From Tyto alba (taxonomy: Eukaryota; Chordata; Aves; Strigiformes; Tytonidae): a stretch of 64,000 bases of DNA. Of this stretch, positions 49,137 to 60,700 are shown in pieces (within the stretch, counting starts at the first letter, position 1; each line of letters starts with the position of its first letter). Location of the stretch: NCBI RefSeq assembly GCF_018691265.1, contig NW_024881322.1, positions 16,331,489-16,395,488 of the forward strand. The letters are read 5' to 3'. Both the position numbers and the translations under genes were made by a program. The notes below the pieces were generated by a model, which saw only the letters and a program-made list of their open reading frames with translations, did no database searches and was not told the DNA's origin.

Positions 49137-52100
49137 CTAATCCTGGAAACAGACATTAACAAAGAAACACACTGTCCTAGTATGAGTGTAAATGTTTGCT
49201 TTAATTTTGCCATGCTGTCTGTTTACACTATGAATATTCATGTGTTGTCATAATTAAAATCTAGTGCTTGGCACAAATTAGAAGGTTTGAATTGATTTGA
49301 TTATTTCTCATATCACTGCACTTATTACATAGCTGGATAGGATTTACTTACTTAGTGTCTAGATGAAAACTTTAGGCACTAGCTCTGGAAGTGAAAGGCT
49401 CTCCTTTTTGTTTGCTGCTGTAGGCTGCATTGCATAGTTTTCCCATGGATGCTCTTATTTCCTGATGTTACTATTTTTTATGCCATTCATAAACTGAGAT
49501 CACATGGATGGTATCAATGAAGAATCAGGTAACCAATTCAGTCTTCCCATATACTTGAGAGGGGGATGAAGAGGTCTCTATTCTTTTGCTTCTATTACTA
49601 TAAGAATCTACATACTTGCCTTTTGTATGTGAGCAACACTAAAAAATATTATCACTCCCCCCTCTACTATGTGGCATTTGCTGCAGAATTGACCACTTGA
49701 GTTAACACCACATTGGAAGCCAGAAATATTTTCTCCCAGATCCATTAAACTTGCTTCCTACACAAATCAGATTGGCTGAGTCACTTACTATATTTCTATT
49801 CAAATCTACTTACACTTCTTCATCACTGGCTTTTTATATAGCTAGTTGTGATTTAGTCCTTTTGTACAGCCATTAAGATGTTCCCATGAAGACTACAACA
49901 TAAGCAGAAGCAATAGGACATTAGCATACTCTATAACTCGCTCCATCAATTTATGTGCTGAAGATGAGTTTGGAAACTCCCATGAACTTTAATAGGCACT
50001 ATGTACACAAATATCCACTGCGCTGCTGAGATATTTAGCCTCCTTAAACCACAAAGGCATAAATCACCTCCTTAAGCCAGAGAACACAAAGAACTCAGCA
50101 ATATCGCAATTAGGGACTCTGTATTTCCTAGTCAACTTTATGTAGATGGCCTACAAAAAGCGATGGTAGATAAAAACAGCTAGAAGCGATGAGCTTCATG
50201 TATATTCAGTAGACAGACCGTAGTCCCACCTTTGGCACAAAATATGATTAAATTATGTATGAATTCACATTTTGACATTCTGCATATTAAACATTCATTT
50301 CTGAGGTCCAGTTTCTCTTATATTTTTTGAACACTGAGAGCCTCAACACTCAATAACATTAGTAAAGAATTACTAAGATGTTTTGCACTGCTACCAAAAT
50401 TGTGTGTCCGTGATAATACATCTACCAAGAAACCAAATGAAATTAGATCAGCACAACAGAGGTGTTCTGCTAGCCACATCAGCTGCTAAAATAAGCAAGC
50501 AGAATTAGCATTAGTCATTTTTGCACTACTGCACTTTGGCCTTTTTAGCAGACACACAATAATTTCCCTTCCATCCCCATTTCTCTCCTTTAATCCATGG
50601 ATTTATTTCAAAAGAGTTTATTAATTGCAGATTTAGATCTTGTCATTCTTGTGAGTCTCAGTCTATTCACTTACTTAACATACATTCATAATGCACTTGT
50701 GTACATAAAACGTATGCAAGCTAAAAAGGTATTAGAAAGCAGTTGAATTTACACAAACAGCCTCCTCATGGCTCTGGCTAAGGTCTCTTCTACATTGCCA
50801 GAGAATTTGGGCATTTGATTGATTTATACCCCACTTTCAGACTCTCTTTTCACTCTAGATAAAATGCTGTAGATGAGTCCTAGTGAAAAAAAAAAAAAAA
50901 ACATAAAAAAAAAAACAGTTGACTGAAAATTTACAATGCTGCAGCAACTCCATTTATTCTCTATTGAGAAAGGTTAAGATACAAACTCATTTTTTCTTCA
51001 TGAGTTCTCCTATGGTTTTGAGTCTGGAAGCTGTGATAATATCTTGATAACTTTGATAAAATTACTATATTGCGAAGTTGCAACTTTGCAGACATTAAGT
51101 CAGTGTGTCTAAAAAGAGCCTCCCATGAAGCCTACAGCTACTACCATCTTCCTGGACAGTTTCTGTATCACCACATACACAGCCACTATAAGCAGATGAT
51201 TTCCTCCAGTGGTTCAGTAATGTTTTTAGTAGCAGGTGACACATACCACCTTCTTGAGAACTAGTAGGCTAATGTGATGCTTTTTCAGTCATGGCATCAG
51301 CTACTCACTGCTTAATTCCAGCCTCATTCCTGCCTGGCTTACACCACTCTGTCAGGAAAAGGTAAACACATTAAAGGGGTTATTCTCAGTCTTCTTAAAG
51401 AAGAAAAACTCCCTCAGGAGCCACAGCCTTATTACTGCACACATACTGGTGTATGATACCTGTTAGTGACGCACAGCTTTGCCAAACCCATGGGAATCAA
51501 GCCTCCTTTAGAGGTTAAATTTCCAGATGTACCTGCCTTCAATAGATTCAAAACCCAATCCTCAACAGGAGAGTAAGATCTATTGTCATTTTAAGTGGGG
51601 AAGACTCACAATGAAGACTGAAGGAGGAGAAGGAAAGATAAGAACCCTTTCTAGGTTTGGCTGCCAGCAAGGTCAGAGTAAAGAGGTACACAGCATTAGC
51701 AATGCAAAACACTCACCTCCAGAAGTCACTTCCCTCACTGATCTGCACTTGGCAGTCTTCGGAAATCATCCCAGGAAATCATTCACTGCCTTGCCTGAGA
51801 TCCCAGCAAATCATTCGCAGCTTTGTCTGAGATTTACAACTCCAGGGGATGGCTTTTTATAAGCAGAATGGAGTGAATTAGTAGAGTGATTTTCTGCTAC
51901 CTCTTGGTCTTGTTATCTGAGGTTTTATACAAGAACACATAAAGCCTTTTCATTCAAAGCAAGAATGTGAGGAAATCCAGGCAGAGTCCCATTCCTTCTT
52001 GCCCTTTAGCTCTGAGGGGTCCAAGTCAGCACATTCACTTGCTTTTGCAAGTGCAAAGTACTATCTGATGGGACACTGATGCAGGTTCTACCAAATTCAG

Positions 52101-52479
52101 CCGCTGACTGGAAGTGCAAGAACACATTTAAAATCATAGAGGACAGTGAAAGTGAGCCAAGAGGTGTTATAAAAAAAGTCTCATCTGTGACACTCCAGTG
52201 AACAATAGCAAATTTTAAGGCCCTGCCCATCAAACAGCCACGAAAGAAGTGATCTTGGTTACGCATAAGATTTGTATTATGCTGGCTTGATTTTATATAT
52301 ACAGGCAATTAATAAATCTTTGAGCAGAGTTCTTCAGATATCACACAAACATTCTTCTCTTTCATAGCCAAAGCCCTAACAATCCCTGGCATCTCACCTG
52401 GATCCCCAGAAGAAAATTTTGCCCTCAGAATGAACATCAGTGCGAAAGACAGACAAGAGTAAGCACTTCTCCTAGGATG

Positions 52480-52530
52480 GAAATAAATAAATAGATAGAT
52501 AGACAGATAATAAATAAATAAATAAATAAG
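52480..52530. repeat. (AAAT)n / (GATA)n compound microsatellite
   Basis: AAAT units, then TAGA units, then AAAT units again. Confidence 0.95.
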
Positions 52531-53344
52531 GAAAGCAAATTCCCCTCCTAGGAAGGCATACTCAGTTTTAGTTACACTACTGCAGCACAGCAGTGCACAC
52601 CATATCAGGGTATTTCCTATGCTGGGACTGGGTTCAGCCCTCTACTCTTTGTGCTCTAACTAATTCTTGCTTTTGTTCATAGAATTAGAATGAAAACAAA
52701 TAAGTCATCAGGGATATCATCACTTTCCTTTTTTTTGTACTACGTGGTTCAGTTTTGTTAAGGAAGCCATTTGTACAGTGGAGAAGAATAAGTCAGAAAA
52801 TGTACAATAGTATGCAACAATATCTAAAGCCTACATTATTGTACTCAATTATATTATTTTGTCCTACCTTCCGTTATGATCTTCTGCTATGGGTTTTAAT
52901 TATTTCCAGCAACCACTAATGAGGTCAGAGATCACCAAAAAAAAAAATCAGTGTATACAAGACTCACTAAAATATGGGTCAGTCTTCTTTTAGTTGTGAA
53001 AGATTTTAAAAGGCAGCTTTCCACTCCATCTCTGGAACAGAAGGCTCTTCCTTCTTTTTCTTCTAAAGAGAACATGCACATAATCGTTAGGGTTTTTTCT
53101 TGTCATTAGTCAGGTTACACGAAACTTCATTACAAAAAGAAAGATACTATGTTCTACCTTTGCACTGAGAGCAATGCTTCTTGGTAGCTAAAAAAACCCA
53201 ATTCCTTTCTTCTGTCACTCTCTCTATCCACTTGCACTTAGCACACATTGATTTTTATCCCATCCTTTTAAGGGAGTGTCAGCCATTACAGCTCTGTTTT
53301 GTTTAGTTTCATCAATACTGGTGTGAACATGTATCACATTTGAG

Positions 53345-53370
53345 AAAAAAAAAAAAGGGGGGGGGGGGGG
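53345..53370. repeat. A12-G14 homopolymer junction
   Basis: Twelve A directly followed by fourteen G, then 'acggggagagggagagggga'. The G run could form a quadruplex. It is also a place where sequencing or assembly errors are likely. Confidence 0.93.
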
Positions 53371-53644
53371 ACGGGGAGAGGGAGAGGGGAGGGCTGGTGG
53401 TTAGCTGTTACAGAGGAGAGTGGGGAGAGAAACTGGCAACAGGGCAACACTGGTAGATCTCTTCAGTAACGAAACTTCCAAAATCTCTTTCTGGGGCTGG
53501 CAATCTGTTTTGCACTACCTGGGGTTTCTGGTGCCTAGTAGTAAGCGGTTATGCTGTAATTTCAGTGAGGAGCTAGGTCAGAAACTACCGGGAACATCAG
53601 TCTCTCTCTTTCAACTAGCCACCCATATTCACAAAGCTTTCTGC

Positions 53645-53649
53645 GCCTT
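53645..53649. repeat. GCCTT target-site duplication, left copy
   Basis: Perfect 5-bp match to 54712-54716, directly outside the TG...CA ends of the type B LTR. Confidence 0.85.
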
Positions 53650-54711
53650 TGTCGTGGCTTAGGCCTGGCTGGCAGCCAACACAATGCAGCAGCTCTCTCT
53701 CCCTTCCCCTCCGGCAATGAGAAGGGACAGAGAGCCAGGCTTGGGGTTCAAGATAGGACTGGGATGGGGGAAAATCCCCCTTTTATGATCACGAGCAAAA
53801 GGCAGACTCGTTAGGGGAAGAAAAAAAGAACATACATTTATTACAGACACTAACAACACATAACAGAGTAGGACAGTGAGAAGCATTGCCACATCTTGAG
53901 AACACCTTCCCCCCACCCCTCCCTTCTTCCCGGGCTCAGCTCTGCTCCCGATATCTCTGCCTCCTCCCCCAGTGGCGCAGGGGCAGGGAATGGGGGGTGC
54001 AGTCAGTGCTGCCACTTCCTTCATCTTCGGTGAGGGGAGTGTCCGAAACTTGTTCCTCCTGCTCCATCGTGGTCCCCCTCTCACAGGAGACAGTCCTCCA
54101 CAAACTTTCTCTGACATGAGTCCCTCCCACGGGCTGCAGCGTTCCCCACACTGCTCCGTCATGGGTCACTAACTTCCCCGACTGGATTCCCTCCCACGGC
54201 TGCAGCCCTTCCTGAGCTGCTCCGGCGTGGGACCCCGCATGCTGCAATCCTCCCAGCGCTGAATTACAGCAGCGGGGCTGCCTTTTCCCATGAGACCCCG
54301 GCCTTCTTCGGGCACAGAACCTTGATTAGCCAAGCAGGAACAACAGGCCCTATATCAGTGCCTGCTCCACTGTAGATCTCCATGGGTGGCAGGGGGGGCC
54401 GCCCTGCCGTCTCACCACAGGATACAGGGGGGTCTCTGCTCCGGCACACCTCCCCCCTCCTTTCTTCCTCCGTTCCCCCACTGACCTTGGTGTTCATGCA
54501 GCTGCGACTCCTCCTCACAAGTCCCACTGCCCGTCACCACGTCCCTTCTTAAATACGTTATCGCAGAGGTGCAGCCGATTGGCTCAATTTCCCAAACAGA
54601 AGTGGAGCTGCTTGGAGCTGGGGGAGCTTCGAGAAGCTTCTCACAGGGGGCCGTCCCGATAGCCCCCTCCCCTGCCACCAAAAAACTCCACCACTCACTC
54701 AACCCAGGACA
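53650..54711 (-). mobile_element. Solo retroviral LTR, type B, inverted copy (1062 bp)
   Basis: Read on the minus strand it starts TGTCCTGGGTT (from 54711) and ends CCACGACA (53650). It matches the copy at 28470-29540 along its whole length with substitutions and a few small gaps. The 5-bp flanks are identical (GCCTT on both sides), proving a complete solo LTR. The CCAAT box is at 54578-54582, the TATA-like TATTTAAG at 54548-54555 and the poly(A) signal at 53837-53842, all on the minus strand. It points the same way as TPK1, so its promoter and poly(A) signal are in sense orientation. Confidence 0.95.
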
Positions 54712-54716
54712 GCCTT
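54712..54716. repeat. GCCTT target-site duplication, right copy
   Basis: Right-hand partner of 53645-53649. Confidence 0.85.
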
Positions 54717-57700
54717 ATTATTTTTGATGCTGCTATCCCTCTCTCAAACTTGTATAAATTGGTCGGCCAATTCAAAACTTCTTTTGGAAGGAAAACAGAC
54801 AGCACAATCAGACATCCCTTACGAGATATAACTTCTCGGATGTAGGAGCCACAGGCAGGCTACTCCATTCATTCTCATCAGTTAATAGAAGCCAGCACGA
54901 AGAACTGCACCTCCCCTCCCACGTACCGGTACACCGCACCTTTGCTTCTGCGAGGACACAGCATCTTGACTAACCTGGGGCCCGAGGGTGTAGTTTATGT
55001 GAAAGCATGAACTATGGTGTGGTCAAGGGGAGATTGTAGTCAATGCTTTGCACCGGGCTGTGACCAGAACCACGCTCTCCTGTTCATCCTAACAGCAGTG
55101 TTTCTGGACAGCCAGCTTTGTGAGGATATCTTCTTTTATTTTCTTTAACATATATCATAGTGTGTTACCCACTATCCAGAAAGTACCCATGCTGCCAGGC
55201 TTGCTTCTAATTTTTCACTGGCATCCACTAATAGTATGATCAACCAAGGAAAAAGCCCTGTACCTGTAAATCAGGTTCCTTAACAGCCTGATCATTTGCT
55301 TGATTTCAGTTATTTTCAGCCTGTCTCAGATTGCAACTTTTATTTGATGTTAAGAATCTTTTAATGTATCATCAAGTTTTCACAACTTAAATTTATTTCT
55401 GGCATTAGGCAACCATTAACCAAAACACAGATATCTAAATTATTAGCATTTCCAGGTTGGAGGAACCAGCATCATTAAAAGGGGAGCATCTTGTAATTCT
55501 TATGTGTGAGTTTTACCTGTTTTCTTATTTGTTGATGGCTTAAATCTATGTGTGTAGAAATCTGCCGTGGCTGTAAGCTGCCTATTAACAGAAATGACTT
55601 GGACCCACTGAAGAAGCACTTTAGAAAGCTGCTCAACAAAAGAATATGCCACACGTGAATATGATAAGGATTGCTAGTATACAGAGAACCCCTTCACACT
55701 ACCTTGCCACAATACTGAGCTTAGAGACAATGTAGACAGAAGCTGTACATTTCTGTCGATTGAAATATGTAGTTTCTTACTACTGGGTAGCTCAGAGCAC
55801 CAATGACTTAGTAAACAGACAAGTTATTGTTTAAGTGAGAAAACTTCTAGGAAATTACTGCACTCCTTATTAGACTATATGGAAGAGTGTTTGGGCTGTC
55901 CAGTGTACACCCTTAACTGAGACATTTGTTACAACTGCAGTAATACGAGGTGGTATGTTAAATACTCGCACAGGCTTCAACTTGCTTGTGTTTCCACTTA
56001 GGAGCTGGTGAAGTCACCCAAGCAGCTACCAAAGAAGCAGCAACTGATTCTTTAATTGCAACACTGGTGCAACAGGGAACTGAAGTGTAAATTTGATCTG
56101 TTAACTCACAGCAGTCTTTGTGCATGATCAGCCCTTAACTCAACCAGCCTGTCTTTCATAATCACAAGCACCGTTTTCCTGTGTAAAATGACTTTCATCT
56201 ATCAGCATCAGACAAGCTCATTTAATATTTACTTTACCAGTACAGGTGCAGAAATAATCTCCTACACACACTTCCTTCATCACAGAGGCAAGGCAGACAC
56301 AAATTTGTGAATAATTATGGTTGCCTAAATTATGGTTGCATACACTGCAACAAGATAACTATAGAAGCCCAATTAGTCCACTCTTGATTTCCCTGTGGGA
56401 AACCTGTTCATTTTTGGAAGCAAGACTGTGCTTCTTTCCACAGGGTGTAAGCATTATCTTAAAGCTGGAACTAAAACACACACCCATTGCAATAAATACC
56501 CCTCACGTTGACATAGTGATTTAGAAGCTACTAGATAATTGAAAAGCTGACTACATTCCTGATAAGTCCAGTTAAATATGAATCACATCTTGTTCTCCAA
56601 TTATCAATTAAGATATGAGGTTCTGACCTTAAGCAGAAGTCACAGCCAACCCTGGTATAAGCCTCCCTTGGTCACTCAAGCATGATACCAATTTGTAAGT
56701 AAATTCTTGGTGAGTGAACACAAGGTTCTCCAGGGGGGCCTGAAATACCCAGATGTTAACTATTTATGAAGCAGAATGTGAAGAAAAGGGTGGCTCTGTG
56801 TGAGGAAGAACTGCCACGTTGAGGGCAAGTTGGGGATGTTAGAAAATGGATGCCCTGGCAAGCCTCTATGCACCAGACAGAAGGCAAGAAGAAAAAAAAA
56901 CCCTGGGCTTAGAAGTATCAAGGGGACTAAAGGTTCAAATAGGCCTGCAAACCCTGATCCATCCTGCCAACGGATCCTAAAAATCTCTGCATAGCAGTCA
57001 GAGGGATAAGATAGGAGTCTACTCAAGAGGGTGAGCTGGGCCAGCACATTGGCGTAGGCACTCCAAGGCAGCTTCTGGAGGTGCCTCTGGCCTCTCCCCT
57101 CAGTGTGAAGGAACCCTGGCTAGCTAATGCAGGTGCCTCAAATCAAACAGCGTTGAAAAATGGCATTTTCAAGGACAGCTAGATCAGTGCTTCTGTAGCA
57201 GCAACGTGCTTCGTGATTGCCTTTGTCACAAATGATCCTACTGCCACATTGAAGGGATAGCTCAGTAACCCCACATTACAGTAATTACAATAGTAAATTG
57301 GAAAAGATGAAAGGAATCACACTTGTGTTTAGTCTAGCTAAACTGTGACAAAGCTGGATTGCAAGGAAAAAATATTTTGTTTCTAAAAACCTTTTAAAAA
57401 GGGTTATTTTCACCCAATTTCTTTTAATGCATAGCAGAGCCATTTTATTCGACATGTTTTATAGCCCTGCTCCCCAGGGTTGTTTTCTCTAAGTTTGCTA
57501 CGCATGAAAACACTAAACTAGGTACTTAATGTACTACTTCTCCCACAATCCCACCTGAGAAGGGATGGGAAGAATGACATGAACGCAGCATTAAAACCAG
57601 CAGAAAAAATGATTTAAAGGATCACAGCATCCCTGTAAGTCAATTCAACTTACTAACCAATGAATCAAAAAGCTCCTGCTTAAAAGACATTCCTCTGCCA

Positions 57701-60700
57701 AAGAGTGAAGGCTTTTCTTCCTCACACAACAGTCAATACAGACATTGGGTTATTCCTTCCTTTTACAGATGTCTTGTTCCCTCACTGGCAAACTTTCATC
57801 TTCCTGCAAAGGGCAACTTCTAACACCTTCAGCATATTTTCTACTAACTGCATTTACTAAGCCAGCTGCCTTGAGGATAAAGGAAACCTCCGATTGCCTC
57901 CCCACCTTCCCCTGAAGGTATCTCACCAGTTCCCACCACAGAACTAACCTGTCACCTGAGGAAATCAGCTAGCACTCTTAAAGAGGCAACTTATCCCAAT
58001 CCCATCTCAGACCCAATTCATATTGATGTCTCGTGAACTCGGCTGGTGGCAGAACAGGGGACCCAGGAGTCCCCTTGAGCACACAGGATCCGTTTGGTAG
58101 GATGGAGCAGACTTCAGAGGGTTTAAACCAGACTTCCCAGGTTTGTCTCAATAAAATTGCAGAGTTCTAGCGCTGTCTCTGTTCTTCTTTGTTCAACGGA
58201 GCTGATGCTTCCCTCCTATTTAAAATTCTTGATCCAGCTGTCCTTTCATTACTACTTTTGGACTGTGTTCTGTAAATTATGTTAGGTGCTTGTTTATTCA
58301 AAACACCCACCATCTCTCTAAGCCTCCCTTTGTAACAAGCTGCCAGCTTGCCTCTCTGTTCAGCTGATTCCCATTATCTGGGCTCCCTGTCATCTGAATA
58401 TATTTAGTCTCACCCAAGTAGTTTTGATTATCAAGATTCTACTACAGTCTAATTAGTGACATTTTTATTACTAATTTGTCAGTCAGACACTTTCAGTCAC
58501 ATTAAAAGTTCCTGCCAGCTTCTCTGAAATTGCTGTGTGTTTGCAGTCTTTTTCTTTTCACACAAGATCAGCTAAGCATTTTTATTTTGCTGGATCCTTG
58601 AGAGACTTTTAAAGAAACAGGAAAATAGTCTCAAGTAGAAGGCAATTTTTGAGCACCGCAAAAAGGATCCAGGCCAAGGAATTGTTATGTGGTATTTCAC
58701 CTCTTGGACACTGGTTTGAATACCACTGAAAAAGACATTAAAAGCACTCGAAACCTTTACATCCTTTCCATTTTGTTTCTAAAGGTATGGAAGTAGTTGA
58801 ATCAGGACACAACGTGACACATCCTCACACCCAATTTACCAGTCAGTGGCAACTCTGTGGTAGTTCTTAATAGCAGTACATTTGCAACTGGCTGTGCCAT
58901 GCAAGTCTCTGAGGAGCAACATGAGTGTGCCACAACAAGCAAGAGGGGTGAAGCTGGACTTTGTGGGCTTCCAGTGCCAAACTCTACCTGAAACTCAGCC
59001 CCATGCATCTGGAGATACAGACATCAGGACAAAATGCTGCGTGTTTTTATCTCTTTCTCGATCTCTTCATAGTATGTTTGTCCTTTCGATTGAGTGGAAG
59101 ATGAGGTTTACACCCATATGTTCCAGAAAGAAACGCATTGCTCAGGCTGACCAAACTCAGGCCATGCCACTGCACCTGCCTTCACCAAGCTCTGAATTTA
59201 AGAGACAGTATCAACCACCCGATTTAAAACCAAGGTGTAAGCCTTCCAGAGCAGCACACACTGGTGAAGGGAGACAGTGTCTGAAGACATGGTACAGCTA
59301 AAACTGGTATTTAAAATTGCTAACTCAATATTACACTTTCTTCAAGCAAAATCTGTCCTGGACTTTAGAATGCAGCCATACATCCCTTTACAAAGGGTTA
59401 ATAAACAATGGTAACATGCATCTTATAGGCACAAGCAGTATGTTTTATAACTGTTAATTACATAGATAGCTGCTATTATAAATAGTTCTGAAGCAATCCA
59501 TTAACCAGATGGCTTTTAGCAAATCAGAATTTATTACTCTTTTATGAGATACTTATAAAAATGTAGCTTTCAGATAAAGAATGTGAAGTAGCTGGAGCAT
59601 TTGTCCATATCTGTTTTCCATTATAGCATCATTGAGGGTAGAGGGAGGGAAAGAAGAAAGTGACATTAACTCTCTACAGACAGCTCATCCTATTGGAAAT
59701 TTCTCTCTTTTTTCCTGGGGAAGGCCAATCCTTGCTCAGACTTCCACTGCACTGGAGTGAGATGAGGTCCATTAGCAAGGGCAGTGAAGGCAGTAGAGGA
59801 TAACACTTCTCCTTTCTGAAACTCTGACCGCAGTCAAGGAAACAACTACTGTTGACACGAGTAGGATTAGGACTTCTTTCTTAAGTGTCTATGGCTGCAC
59901 ATAAAAGATACTGGTACAAAACATCTGAATAACTTGGTATTATACATGAGTATATCACTTACTTCCTCATGAATCTATTGAAAAGCATTAAGATTCTGAG
60001 CAAGACAAATGTAATTTATTTGCAGCCCAAGACGCCAACGTTTGTTCACATTTCTAAAGATTTTACATTAGAGATTTTGATAAGGTAAGTGCGGCAGTCT
60101 GCGTTTCCAGTAGCTGTCCTCTGCACAGAAGCATAGGAGAGGGTTAACTTTCAAATATGTCAATAAAATTCATTTCACAAGTCTTATGGCCTAAATAATA
60201 TCAGTGGGCAATGAACTGGAATTCACACTCATTTGGATCTTTAATAGATTAAATTCCAATGGAAAGTTGGCAGATCTAAAAAAAGTTGAGATTGAAAAAT
60301 GGCTCCTAACATTTAGGATTCATTTACTGCATTCCCCCAAAGCATAGTTATTCAAGGAAAATGTTTCTTGGGAAGGTGTTGCTGTTTGGGGTTATCTGCC
60401 CAAGCTTTTTTGTTAAAACCTTAGACTCTACTACCTTGTAAGTTTGTGATTTACTCTCCTACACAAACTGATATCCAGAGTGGTATGCCAGCTCACCACC
60501 CACAGTCCACCATACTTTAAGGAGACAGGCATTCAGCCAAGATTTAATGAAGTCACAGAAAAGCTAGCCAATGGATTCGACACTTTTATAGTGTTTTGCC
60601 AGAAAAAACTCAAAGAAGATTTATCCATCTTTCCTCTCCAAATGTTAATAAATCATACAAAAAAGAAAATGGCAGCATTTGGTGAGCATTGCCACATAGC

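Larger units (their letters stand above)
49137..53644. other. Intronic DNA without recognisable genes
   Basis: AT-rich. Contains A-runs at 50886-50901, a tetranucleotide repeat (52480-52530) and an A12/G14 tract (53345-53370). No exon recognised. Confidence 0.75.

Noticed and set aside
58882..59301. 139-codon plus-strand frame
   Set aside because: No recognisable motif, no splice context, no repeat partner, and it lies in ordinary intronic composition.
60061..60100. Plus-strand donor-like site 'gataaggtaagt'
   Set aside because: It is on the strand opposite TPK1 and no acceptor-bounded coding sequence precedes it. Such motifs occur by chance.
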